In this document: positions 53,235-63,518 of the stretch, piece by piece
Layout: each line of letters starts with the position of its first letter
Position numbering within the stretch: position 1 is the first letter of the stretch
DNA from: Ichthyophis bannanicus
Lineage: Eukaryota; Chordata; Amphibia; Gymnophiona; Ichthyophiidae
Direction of reading: 5' to 3'
Length of the DNA: 64,000 bases
NCBI GenBank assembly: GCA_033557465.1
Contig: CM066033.1
Span: forward strand, 906,404,808-906,468,807
The notes under the pieces: generated by a model
Database searches by the model: none
The model's input: the letters and a program-made list of their open reading frames with translations, nothing else
Told to the model about the DNA's origin: nothing
Made by a program: the position numbers and the translations under genes

Positions 53235-54284
53235 ATGTCGGTGCAAACGCGGTTGTCCGCGTATCGCTCCACATACGCTGTGGCGGCGGAGCGGGGGGAG
53301 GAAGGCCATGCGGACAATATGGCGGAGGATGGGGTGGAGAGGCTCGACTCCGATGGGGACTCTGATGGTGGCCCAGACTCGATGGAGAGCCTGAAGGAGT
53401 GGCTTACGGCTTTCAAAGAGGAGTTGAAGGCCAAGATGGGCTCCTTTAAGAAGGATTTGAAGGAGACGTTGGCCACGCTAACACAGGACATGAAGGAACT
53501 AGGGGCCCGAGTGGAGGTCACGGAGGAGAGATTGGAGCACCAAGAGGAGATGGTAAATGACCTGAGGAGCGGTTGGGCGGAGTTGCGGCAAGCCCAGGAT
53601 GAGCTCAAGGCGAAAACGGAGGACCTAGAAGACAGGTCCCGCAGGAGCAATGTGCGGGTGCGAGGCCTTCCGGAGGAGCAGCGCTTTCAGGACTGTGAGG
53701 CGACGCTGACGCGGCTGTTTGCCGCTATTTTGCAGGAGGCAGACCCTGAAGGAGAGTGGGAGGGAAAGCCGATGCTTATGGAAAGGGCCCATCGGAGTTT
53801 GGGTCCCCCGAGGGAGAATAAACCCCGGGATGTGATAGCGTGCATGAGCTCGTATAAATTGAAGGAGAAGCTCCTCACCGCGGCACGGAAGCTTGGCCCG
53901 TACAAGTGGGAGGGGGCGAAGATTGAGTTATACCACGACCTCTCGGCGGGCACGCTGCAACAGAGGTGGGAGTTGAGAGGGGTCACATCGGTGTTGCGCA
54001 GAGAAGGCTGGCGTTATAAATGGCTTTACCCATTTGGACTGCTGGTGACGGTAAAGGGTATCACCCGCCAAATTCAGAGTGCTGATGGAGCCTGGCAGAC
54101 CTTGCGGGACTTGGGAGTGGAAAATATTACAGAGGCTCAAATGAGAGGCCCGACTAAGGAGCAGCGTTCCCCTGTGCAGACTGCGGGGATGAAGTGGCAG
54201 AGAGTAGAAAGCAAGAGTCGGCGGCTGACAAGGCTATCTAGAGGAAAAGAACGAGTGCAGACGGCGGAGGTGACTGGGGACTGA
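53235..54284 (+). CDS. Tx1-type L1 ORF1 protein, intact frame
   Basis: 349 residues, open from ATG to stop. Residues 45-130 are rich in Glu/Lys and predicted to be a coiled coil (SLKEWLTAFKEELKAKMGSF, ARVEVTEERLEHQEEMV). They lead into EDLEDRSRRSNVRVRGLPEE, the conserved entry to the L1 ORF1 RNA-binding domain. MERAHRSLGPPRENKPRDVI and IELYHDLSAGTLQQRWELRG follow, and the tail is basic. In L1 this protein trimerises and coats element RNA. The start is supported by the upstream position just behind the 5' UTR. The frame is intact although ORF2 is broken, so the element is non-autonomous. Confidence 0.9.
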   Translation: MSVQTRLSAYRSTYAVAAERGEEGHADNMAEDGVERLDSDGDSDGGPDSMESLKEWLTAFKEELKAKMGSFKKDLKETLATLTQDMKELGARVEVTEERLEHQEEMVNDLRSGWAELRQAQDELKAKTEDLEDRSRRSNVRVRGLPEEQRFQDCEATLTRLFAAILQEADPEGEWEGKPMLMERAHRSLGPPRENKPRDVIACMSSYKLKEKLLTAARKLGPYKWEGAKIELYHDLSAGTLQQRWELRGVTSVLRREGWRYKWLYPFGLLVTVKGITRQIQSADGAWQTLRDLGVENITEAQMRGPTKEQRSPVQTAGMKWQRVESKSRRLTRLSRGKERVQTAEVTGD

Positions 54285-54499
54285 ACCACTCCTTCCCAGA
54301 AAGTGTGCAGCATATGCAGGGGCCTTTTATAAACCTGTGGAGGCCAAATTATTGGGACTCTGAGATTACAATATCACCATCACCGCCCTATGGACTTGGA
54401 GACATCTACAAGCAAAGATGGATAAATAGGGAATACTAAGATGCACACGTACGTGTGGCAGATACTCGATTACTGCCCAAGCGGGGGGGGGGGACGATG

Positions 54500-57400
54500 G
54501 GAAGCACAATATTCGAAAGATCCTGATGAGTATTATGGACACCTACCAGTTGAGCGATGTATGGAGGCAATTGCACGCGGGGAGCAGGGAATACACTTTT
54601 TACTCCGCACCCCATGATAGCTACAGCCGGATCGATTATATTTTGATGACGGCTGGGTGGGGCCCTAGGATCCAGGAAGCGGCAATAGGGAATATTACGT
54701 GGTCTGACCACGCCCCAACGTGGGTGAGTGTTGGGGGCCCTAGAGACGGGGGGGGGAAGTGAGATTTTGGAGGCTCAATGAAAGTTTGCTCAGGAGGGAG
54801 GAGGTCATGCAGGATGTCAAGGGATGTCTGAGGGAGTACTGGGACCTTAATGACACGGGGGAGGTGGGATTGTGGGAGGGTATGAAGGCGGTAGTGAGGG
54901 GGCGGCTAGTGATGTGGTCTTCTAGATTTAAGAAGCAGAGGTTGGCGAGGGAGGAAGAATTGCAAACAGAGATAAAGCAGGTGGCCGAGCGATATCAAGG
55001 CCGGGGGAACAAGCGTGACTTTAAGCGCCTCAATCAGCTGAGGATGGAGCTTAATAAGTTGCAGGTGGACGAGATTGGGTTCCAGATGGCTAGGTTGAAA
55101 CAGTGTTACTACGAATGGGGGGACAGAGCCGGGAAATTGTTGGCCAATAAATTACGGAAGCGGGAGGCCCAGACCACTATAGTGGGGCTAGCGGGGAGCA
55201 GCTGAGGTCGGAGAAGCAAATTGGGGATCGTTTTCGCCAATTCTATAGAGATTTATATAAGAAACCAGAGGGGGGGACACTGGGGGCAGGAGAGGACTAT
55301 TTAAAGGGTATTGAGCTGCAGAGCTTGGGGGAAGGGGAGGTTCAGGACTTGGAGGCGGATATTACCCGGGAGGAAGTGGCGCTGGCCCTGCGAGCGCTGC
55401 CGGCGGGAAAGGCCCCGGGTTTGGATGGCCTGACGGGGGCCTTTTATAAAACTTTTCACGAGGAGTTATTGGATAGGTTGGTCCGGGTGGCGAATGGGGT
55501 GCAGCAGGAAGGGGGTCACCTCTCGGCGGATATGCTTACAGCGGGGATCACAGTACTGCCCAAGGGGGGTAGGGATCCGCTGCAATGCGGGTCATACCGG
55601 CCCATCTCCCTGATAAATGTAGATGTTAAAATCATTGCCAAAGTACTGGCTAATAGGTTAGCTCCAAAGATGCTAGGACTGATAGGGATAGACCAAACTG
55701 GATTTATAATGGGGCGGCAAGCCTCTGACAATATAAAGAGGGTGCTGGAGGCTGTATGGGGGGCGCATGAGCAGGGGACAGAGGCCATGCTGTTGGCAAT
55801 TGACACAGAGAAAGCGTTCGACAGGGTAGATTGGGGCTTCTTATTTCAAACCATGCAGCAGATGGGCATAGGTCCTAAATTTATGAGGTGGGTAAAGGCG
55901 CTGTACAGGGGCCCTAAAGCGAGGGTTAAAATTAACGGGCGGTATACTGAGGCCTTGGAGCTGGAAAGGGGAACCCGCCAGGGATGCCCGCTGTCTCCAC
56001 TCCTCTTTGCTATTGCTATTGAACCTTTGGCACGCGCAATCAGAGGAAATGGGGGGGTGCAGGGGCTGCAGAAGGGGGGTGGTCAACATAAAATATCTCT
56101 ATTCGCGGATGATGTCCTTATGGTGGTGACGCAGCCTGAAGAGTCCTTACCTGAGATTCTAAGACAGCTAGGCAGGTATGGGGAGGTATCGGGGTTCAAA
56201 GTGAACCCGGATAAGACTGAGGCCTTGAATATTACTTTGTCCCAGCCACGGTTGGAAAGGTTGCAGCGGGTGTACCCATTTAGGTGGGCTGAGAGGGCCA
56301 TTCGATACCTGAGGGTCAACATTACTCCTCAGCCAAGGGGGATGTATGAGGCCAATTATGGCAAGTTATGGAAGGAGATAGAACAGGATTTGCAGAGGTG
56401 GATGAGCTATGAGGTCTCATGGCTGGGTAGGATAGCATCGGTAAAAATGAATATCCTACCACGAGTGCTGTATTATTTTCAGGCTTTGCCGTTGGCCATC
56501 CCCGGGGCACATCTGCGGCGCTTACAACGGCAGGTGAATCAGTATATTTGGCGGAGACGCCCGCCCAGGATAGCGCGAGGGGTGATATACCGGAAGAGGG
56601 AGGAGGGGGGTTTGGGGGTGCCCAACATGCAGGCTTACTACTGGGCCGCCCAGGCTCGCCATGTGATGGACTGGCGTGAAGGGGGGGGAGAGAAAGAATT
56701 ATGTGGAGCTGGAGAAGGATAGTGGCGGGGGGAGGTCCCTAGCAGGGCTCCCATGGATGGGGAGGGGGGAAAGGGGGGTGGGGGTGCGGGCTAACCCGTA
56801 TGTGAGCCATGTGTTGAGCGAGTGGGACAAGCTTAGAGGGGGGGCGGGGGAAGGAGGGGGAAGGCGCTTTTCGCTGATGAGGGAATTATGCCACACGGAG
56901 GAGTTCCGTCCTGGGAGGGATACCGAAGGTGGGCAAGAGAGGGGTTGAAGTGCTTCTATCAGTTTGTGGATGGGGGAGAGTGGGTCCCATTTGCGACACT
57001 GCAAGAGAACTATGGGTTGCGCGATGGGGATCTTTTCTACTATGGGCAGGTGGTAAATTTTCTACGGCGGAAACTAGGGAAAGAGGGACTCGAACGGGAC
57101 TATACCCCATTAGAGGTGGTTTGGTATGGGAAGAAGACATCCTCGGGGCTGATTTCGGCGTTGTACAAGGCTATTCAGGGGCCCCTGGGGGGGGAAGCAC
57201 AGATACATGAGGGAGTGGGAGGGGGACTTGGGGATAGAGCTAGAGGAGGGGCAATGGAAGAATGTGTTTGATCAGATGAGGCTCTTGCCACTGTCGATAG
57301 CTATCAGGGAAAATTGGTGCAAGGTGGTCATGCGGTGGTATTATACGCCAGCCTGCTTGCATCGGATGTTCCCTAGGGTGTCCAATATGTGCTGGAGGGA

Positions 57401-57710
57401 GTGCGGGGAGGTGGGCACGTTCTTTCATATTTGGTGGAAGTGTCCGCGGATACAGCAATACTGGGGAGCGATCAGGGATTGGATCAGGGAGGTGGTGGGG
57501 CGGGAGGTACCGCTCGATCCCTGTGGGTATTTAATGGGGTGGTGGAGTGAATGGGGGCCGGCCCAAGACAAGAGGCAGGTAATGGCGTGCCTGAGTGCGG
57601 CCCGTTGCGAGCTGGCATACCGCTGGAGGCAGCGAGAGGCACCGCAGGTGGGGCAGTGTGTGGAGCGCCTCAGACAAGTGTACTTGATGGAAAAATTGAC
57701 AGCAGCATGA
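54500..57710 (+). pseudogene. Tx1-type L1 ORF2 remnant
   Basis: Only the C-terminal third of the endonuclease remains (MDTYQLSDVWRQLHAGSREY, SYSRIDYILM, WSDHAPTWV; 54526-54762). The RT lies mainly in 55325-56722: LPAGKAPGLDGLTGAFYKTF, SYRPISLINVDVKIIAKVLA, QTGFIMGRQASDNI, AIDTEKAFDRVDWGFL, RQGCPLSPLLFAIAI, FADDVLMVV. C-terminal parts at 56888-57710 end with a zinc-knuckle-like CWRECGEVGTFFHIWWKC. Frames switch near 54760, 55205-55325, 56690-56890 and 57210. Confidence 0.85.
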
Positions 57711-58248
57711 AGGCAAAGAGTGGATAGATTTGAGAAGCAGTGGGACAAGGTGTTGTGCTATCTGCGGAAAGACACCCTGCAATAGACAGGGGAATGGGGA
57801 AAGGGGGGGAAAGAAAGAAGGGGGGGGGGAAAGGGAGGTAAGGGGGGAGGGGTAGGATGGGGTCAAGGAGGGTGGGGGGAGGGGGGAAGTGGGTGGACGG
57901 GAAGGGTTGGGAGACAATAGGGTTGGGGGAAGAGGTTAGATATGGAGGTTGGCGGGGGCAGTGGACGGTCCCTGATTGTAAATAACACAATTCCACAGGG
58001 GGGTGAAGGCTAGCTGTACTGGCCTGGTTTATGCTGATGGAGTTGTATTATGCACTATTGGGGGGGGGGGGAATATCTTGTGTGATGGGAGTTTCTGGGG
58101 GATGGAAGTGCTGATGTACTGTGTTGAAATGGGGGGTATGCGGGGAGGGGAGATAGTGTAAATAGACAGTTTTTGATATGCCTAATCGATGTATGGCCAC
58201 AATGTTTGTGTGTTTTTGTAATGGAATTGTTGTTAATAAAAAGTTAAA
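57711..58248 (+). other. G-rich 3' UTR of the second Tx1-type L1
   Basis: Very G-rich on the plus strand, especially 57790-57950 (runs of 4-9 G separated by A or T), then moderately G-rich to the aataaaaag polyadenylation-like signal near 58233 and the poly(A). The long ORFs on the opposite strand are proline-rich artefacts of this composition. Confidence 0.75.
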
Positions 58249-58275
58249 TACAAAAAAAAAAAAGACAGGATACCC

Positions 58276-59206
58276 AAGAAGCCAAAAAGGTAAAGGGATA
58301 TAGTGAGAAGAGGAAAGGGAAAATTTATCAAGTGAGAGAGAAGTGAAATATGGTGATTTTTTTTTTTTTAAAGACTATAAAATGTATACAGGGGCTGACA
58401 AATCTTCCATTTTTTTTCTTCGAGGAGAGATTTAAATTTCTTTGAAATCAGGTGGCTTTTTGTACATGTGTATAGCAGTGTAGGAGGAATGCAATTCAGT
58501 GGAAATGCACTACAAAATTATTTACAAAACCTATCATTTGACAATCCTGTCATACTGTAAACTGTACAGTTAATTGTTTTCTCTCAAGCTTTAATGTGAT
58601 GAAGCTAGTTTCCTTCCACTCACTTAATCTGGTAATATCGTAACTGTATTACTCCTGATCAGAGGTAAAGTGAAGGATGCAAACTAGATGGGGATGTGTG
58701 TTTTAAAAAGTACATTTCTGTGAAACTTCCATAAAACAGTATGGGAAAGTATATCTAATTTACTTTAAGAGATGCCAGGAATGGGTCTCATTAAAACCAA
58801 GGGAGAGTCTGTGGGAGAAGTCAGTCCAGAAACTCAACTACTAATCTTTATGACATGCTGGCACTGTGAGAGAGGCATGTGCTGTTGATGCCTGCATTGT
58901 GTCAGGTTCACTGGATAAACAGAACAAATCAGTTTCCAGGGCAGCTAGATCTGATGATACCTTTTATCAAGAGCAAAACTCACAAGAAAAACTGCTCAGA
59001 AGTATGACTTGCACTCCAAGACTACAAACTGACATGGAGGAATACCTGTGATCCTGAAACCAAGAAGCATTCAAAGCAGCTCCAAAAAGAACTGAAAACT
59101 TCTAGGGTGAGAAACCAAGAAATGCCCAAATACAACTCGCCAGTAGACTTGAATGTTGAAATTAGATTACACTACTTCTGTTCACTCAGACAAGTTCTCT
59201 ATTTAC
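58276..59206. other. CAD intron beside the donor site, nothing recognised
   Basis: Ordinary intron sequence with T- and A-runs. The CAD donor is at 59205-59206. Confidence 0.5.
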
Positions 59207-59319
59207 CATGTCAGAGGCTGGCTTCACTGTGTGGTCAAATCCCACACAATTCTCATCTACCATTCTCAGTGCCTTCTGGAAAGCCTCCTCGAAGTTCCGC
59301 CCCACAGACATCACTTCAC
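59207..59319 (-). CDS. CAD: CAD exon: end of CPSase A
   Basis: A 113-bp exon. Its first two bases complete a glycine codon, then 37 codons read [20 protein letters not shown] and [17 protein letters not shown]. This is the conserved end of the first ATP-grasp half of carbamoyl-phosphate synthetase II, including the GEVM-(S/G)-(V/I)-GR-(N/S)-FEEAFQKA motif of CAD. The acceptor is tctag (59320-59324 on the minus strand) and the donor is gtaaat directly after ATG. It ends in phase 0 and continues at 27994 with ELETPTD. The next upstream exon would end around a K-S-V-G motif and is not present up to position 64000. Confidence 0.95.
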
Positions 59320-59344
59320 CTAGATACAGAAAAAAAATATGAGA

Positions 59345-59510
59345 GAAATGGAAGGGGGTGTCAGAGGAAACACCACAAAAATATACTTCATCATGGAAAA
59401 GGTGGTGGATGAATAGAACAGCCTGTCAGGGGACATGATAGATTATAAAAAAAGTTACAGAAACAAAATTTGAGAAATCATGGGCTAGGCACATATGATC
59501 TCTAGTTAAA
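59345..59510 (+). mobile_element. Old CR1 fragment
   Basis: The order aaaatatacttcatcatgga, gtggtggatgaatagaacag, cctgtcagggg and gatctctagttaaaagaggg parallels the CR1 C-terminal coding region at 10465-10605. Highly diverged. Confidence 0.5.
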
Positions 59511-60198
59511 AGAGGGCAAAAAACACAAGATATCCAGGACAGGCTCAATCATTAGACAAACTAGGCAGTCACCTAGAGCAGCATCTTCTGTTGGCTTTTT
59601 TTGGAGGGGGAGGCAGGGGGTAAAGCTACAGTCAAAGCTAAATAGATCTTAACAGCCAAACAACCTCAAAAACCGGCCCAATCTTCCCCATCCCCCAATC
59701 AAAAGGAGGGGGTCAATGTTCAAATCTCTATATTTAGGTAAAATGTTTTTATTGGAAATTACCCTCATCTATGTAAATACATGAAATTACAGTTTAATAA
59801 TATCTAAAATTATGACATCCAATTATATGTTTTTGCAGAATAGTTCTGAGATGGGTGAGTTAAACCGAACAGTCATATTTAATCTATCAGAATCTTAGGG
59901 GTGGGGCATTTATTTATTTAGTATTTATGATTTATTGTAAATCACCACAATAGACTTTTTTGGAATAGAGGTTTAGCAAATGTGGAAATAAAGTAAACAA
60001 AAATAAATAAATAAAAAATATTCAGAGGCATGGAAGATAACTGGAGATATCAACAGGCATCTATGGGCAGACAAGATGTACCTTATGTTCTTTATCTGAT
60101 ATGTTCTGTTTCTCTGTGTGTGACAAGCCCTGAGAGATCTCTGCGATTGACAGGTGGTTGTGATAACATTTTAATTTCAATAAGCAGAATCTCCAAAA
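59511..60198. other. CAD intron, nothing certain
   Basis: 59910-60020 is A/T-rich with taaa repeats and could be a decayed LINE tail. Nothing else was recognised. Confidence 0.4.
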
Positions 60199-60780
60199 AA
60201 GTTAGTATTTTTGTTTACCTGTAATAGGGGTTTCTCTGTGAAATGGGCAGAAGGGAGCCACACTTGGTGATGACTTCATTGCTCAGATCTAACCTTCTGC
60301 TCTTCAATAATGCTCAGGAGAGCTTTGGGAGCTCCTTCGAAGCATATGTAGCAACTGGCACATTTGTGACAGTCAGTTTCCCGCTCAGTCCTTCACAAAG
60401 CTTAGATATAGGAAAAAAAAAAGAAAAAGGGAACTGGGAGGGAAGGAATATGTGGTTCCATTTCCCTGATGTCCACAGAAACCTCCATTACACGTAAGCA
60501 AAACATTTTCTCCATGGATGCGAGGGAATAGGTCCACACTTGGGGAACTCTAAAGCTGAAGGATATGCTGTTAAGCTGTCCAGTTGGATAGAGAGAGGAA
60601 GGATTCTCTCAGGCAAAAAAGATTCTTTAAGACAGTTTGTCCAAACTCCCCGGGTCTCTGTGCTTAATAGAATTCAAAAAGTAAGGTCTGGTGAAGGTAT
60701 GGATAATGTCCATGTTGCACCATTGCAGATGTCAAGGATGGAGAAAGACGCGCGATTCAATCACTTTCAGTAGCCAAACT
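60199..60780 (-). repeat. DIRS right end (ITR and ICR) with short internal remnant
   Basis: The outer end ttagtatttttgtttacctg, taataggggtttctctgtga is inverted at 60470-60515 (gatgtccacagaaacctcc, attacacgtaagcaaaac). A second ICR half follows (ttctccatggatgcgaggga, ccacacttggggaactct). 60548-60780 may be recombinase C-terminal remnant (ccattgcagatgtcaaggat). It is diverged from the main family. Confidence 0.6.
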
Positions 60781-61091
60781 GTCAGAGCTATGGAGCAGAG
60801 ACTGGGATGCAGTAGATGACTAGCTATTTATGATATTTAATATACAGTTGTTTGAACTATATACATTATAGCAGTATATTAAGAGCATAAGAACATAAGA
60901 TATGCCATACTGGGTCAGACCAGGTTCATCAAGCCAACAGTGGCCAATCCAGGTCACAAGAACCTAGAAGTTCCCCAAAAAGACAAACAGGTTCCACAAT
61001 ACTTGTATTGAGGCAAGCAGTGGATTTCCTGGGTCCTCTTTAATAATGCTTTATGGACCTTTCCTCCACGAACTTGTCTAAACCTTATTAT

Positions 61092-62110
61092 AAAATCTAC
61101 TGTTCTAGAATGGTTTACCTCTTATCTAATGGTTTACCTCTTATCTAACTGACCGAACTCAAACGGTACAAATCGGTAACCTTACTTCAAAAACATATAA
61201 TCAAGAACTAGGCCTCCCCCAAGGTTCAGCACTGTCAGCGTTACTATTTAACATATACTTAAAACACATCTGTAAAATCTTTAAAAAATTCAATGTCCAC
61301 TATCACCTATATGCGGACGACATTATGATGTATGTCCCTTTCAAAATAACAAATATCCCTATACAACTCATTAACGAATCTCTCAATGAAATAAACACTT
61401 GGCTAAATGAAAACAACCTATACATCAATCACTCAAAAACAGAAGCACTAATAGTAACTAAAAACACAACGTTCATTCCCCCCTCACATATTACATTGCA
61501 GAATAACGATATCAAACTAAAAACTGAAGTACGTTACTTAGGCGTTATACTAGACAAACACCTCAGCATGGACACACACGTAAGAAACATAACAAAAAAA
61601 GTTTATTTTAAACTTAAAATATTAAAGCAACTCCGCCCCCTAATGCACCTACAAGATTTTCAACGAGTTATACAAGCAATAATAACCCCCCACTTCGACT
61701 TTGCAAATCAAATTCTACTAGGTGTAACAAAACAGACCTTGAAAAAACTTCAATTAGCACAAAGACCATTACGAAGGCCCCACCTTTCCAACATATAACC
61801 CCTATTTTAGAATATTTACACTGGCTCCCGATTCAAAGCCGAATAGATTATAAAACTCTTTTAACTACCTACAAAGCCCTAAATAAAACAGCACCCCCGA
61901 CCATAAATTACCTCATCAAAATAGAGCCCACTCATAATCTTCAAAGGAGAGACCAGTTAAATTAACACCACCAAAAGAATTTATAAAGGCCAAAAAATCC
62001 ACAAACAAGAAAGCCTTCTCCCATGCAGCCCCCATATTGTGGAACACAATCCCATCAGAATTAAGATCCTTACCTGAAATCATGGAGTTTAGGAAAAAAA
62101 CTTAAAACAC
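61092..62110 (+). pseudogene. L2 reverse transcriptase C-terminal part
   Basis: The catalytic YADDIMMYVP block (about 61312-61340) is intact. An open stretch of 157 residues follows (INTWLNENNLYINHSKTEAL, TEVRYLGVILDKHLSMDTHV, QAIITPHFDFANQILLGVTK). After a frameshift at 61780, TPILEYLHWLPIQSRIDYKT and a FKALNKTAPPTINYLI-like end follow. This is the closest relative of the L2 at 41740-44235 but distinct in sequence. Confidence 0.8.
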
Positions 62111-62419
62111 ACTTATTTACAATGCACTATGGATCCTTGACGAATTCACCTCTCAGCTAGATAAAGGATAGTCCTATTCCAGCTAATATATTTTTCCAGA
62201 AAAGGAAAGAAGTACTGAAGCCCTAAAACAATGTACTGATGACAAATGAATAACAAATAACTCTGTATATAGTTTAATTCTGTTCCTTTGTACATAGTTC
62301 ACTATTTGTTAATTGTTAAATGTAAGTTTCAATTTGTTATATGTAAAAACAGCTCTCCCTCTTTACTGTTCCATGTAAACCGCATCTGATCAATGGAAGG
62401 AGCGGTATATAAAAAAATC

Positions 62420-62459
62420 TGTTAAATTAAATTAAATTAATTTAATTTAATTTAATTAA
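62420..62459. repeat. A/T palindrome at the L2 tail
   Basis: Three ttaaa/aaatt units are followed by their mirror complement (attaaattaaattaatttaa as the centre), giving a nearly perfect palindrome exactly at the junction of L2 tail and CR1. Confidence 0.85.
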
Positions 62460-62577
62460 ACGAGCTACACTAACAGCTTTTACTACATCCTCCGATAATG
62501 AACTCCAGCGTTTGATGACGCACTGAGCGAAAAAATATTTTTTCTTATTAGTCTAAACGGGTTACACTGTAGTCTTT

Positions 62578-63508
62578 CTACTTTTTGATGGCATAAAACA
62601 ATCGATCTATGTTTACCCGTTCCACTCCATTCATTAATTTACAGACTTCTATCATATCTTCCCCCCTCAGCCATCTCTTTTCCAGGTTGAACAGCCCTAA
62701 CCTTTTAAGCTCCTCCTCATAGGGGTATCCTTCCATTCCCTTTACCATTTTGGTGGTTCTTCTCTTTACCTTTTCTAACTCCACTATATCCTTTTTAAGA
62801 TACGGCGACCAGAATGGCACACAATACTCAAGGTGCGGTCGACAACATGGAGTGATAGAGGCATTATAATATCCTTTGGTTTTTTTATCTCTTCCTTTCC
62901 TAATGATTCCTAGCATTCTATTTACCTTTTTGGCCATCGCTGCACACTGGGTGGAAGGTTTCAATGTGTTATCCAGGATGATGATTAAATCTTTTTCCTG
63001 GTGGTGGCTCCTAACGTGGAACATTGCATCGTGGAACCATAGTTTGGCTTCTTTCTTTAGGTGCAGAACTTTGCACTTGTCCACATTAAATTTCATCCGC
63101 CGTTTAAATGTTCAGTTTTCCATTTTATCAAGGTCCTCTTGAACGTTTTCACAGTCCTCTTGGGATTTAACTTTGAATAATTTTGTTCATCTGCAAATAT
63201 GATTACCTCACTCATTATTCCCATTTCCAGTTCATTTACAAATATGTTAAAAAGCAGGGGACCCAGCACAGATCCCTGTGGTACTCCACTATTAATCTTT
63301 CTCCATTGGGAAAATTTGCCATTTAGCCCTATCCTTTGCTTTCTATTTTTTAACCAGTTCCTGATCCACGATAGTACACCGTCTTCTAACTCATGACTTT
63401 AATTTCACCCAAGAGTCTCTCATAAGGGACTTGTCAAAGGCTTTCTGAAAATCCAGATAGACAAAGATGAGCCAGTCGATATAGTGCATCTGTTTATTCA
63501 CACCTTCA
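62578..63508 (-). pseudogene. CR1-B reverse transcriptase, minus strand
   Basis: The minus strand starts with VYLDFQKAFDK (about 63460) and continues [22 protein letters not shown] (63300-63240). A 172-residue open stretch follows: [60 protein letters not shown] and LRGEDMIEVCKLMNGV. The YADD region around 63190-63230 is altered. It ends with a stop near 62578. Confidence 0.8.
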
Positions 63509-63518
63509 AAAAAAAAAA

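Larger units (their letters stand above)
53097..58261 (+). mobile_element. Second Tx1-type L1 LINE with endonuclease deletion
   Basis: Flanked by a perfect 14-bp target duplication aagacaggataccc (53083-53096 and 58262-58275), with poly(A) at 58249-58261. It starts gacttccggtgacgtcaggg, probably a complete 5' end. Order: 5' UTR, ORF1 (53235-54284), ORF2 remnant (54500-57710), G-rich 3' UTR (57711-58248). The first part of the ORF2 endonuclease is deleted and ORF2 has at least four frameshifts, mostly at G-runs. It belongs to a different lineage from the copy at 44236-50738. Confidence 0.9.
61092..62459 (+). mobile_element. L2-type LINE, 5'-truncated in the RT, inserted in CR1
   Basis: Begins in the RT (WFTSYLTDRTQTVQIGNL, LGLPQGSALSALLFNIYL) and continues to the tail ccatgtaaaccgcatctgat, agcggtatataaaaaaatct and (aaatt)n at 62459. 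A 19-bp direct duplication (tggtttacctcttatctaa) lies at its 5' end (61112-61150). The last 40 bp form an A/T palindrome. Confidence 0.85.
60888..63508 (-). mobile_element. CR1 LINE (subfamily B), minus strand, split by an L2
   Basis: The 3' end is at 60888-60905 (taagaacataagatatgcca read on plus). The 3' UTR covers 60888-61091, and RT and C-terminus lie at 62460-63508. The L2 (61092-62459) separates the two parts between aacttgtctaaacc and agctacactaacagctttta. Collinear with the plus-strand CR1-B at 9426-11774. It is 5'-truncated within the RT near a poly(A/T) stretch that abuts DIRS-h. Confidence 0.85.

Noticed and set aside
57531..57996. Proline-rich minus-strand ORFs opposite the G-rich L1 tail
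   Set aside because: They arise from a G-rich 3' UTR read backwards; no domain and no codon bias.
18712..59319. Assignment of the exons to mitochondrial CPS1
   Set aside because: [16 protein letters not shown] and [13 protein letters not shown] fit CAD; the CPS1 residues at these positions differ.
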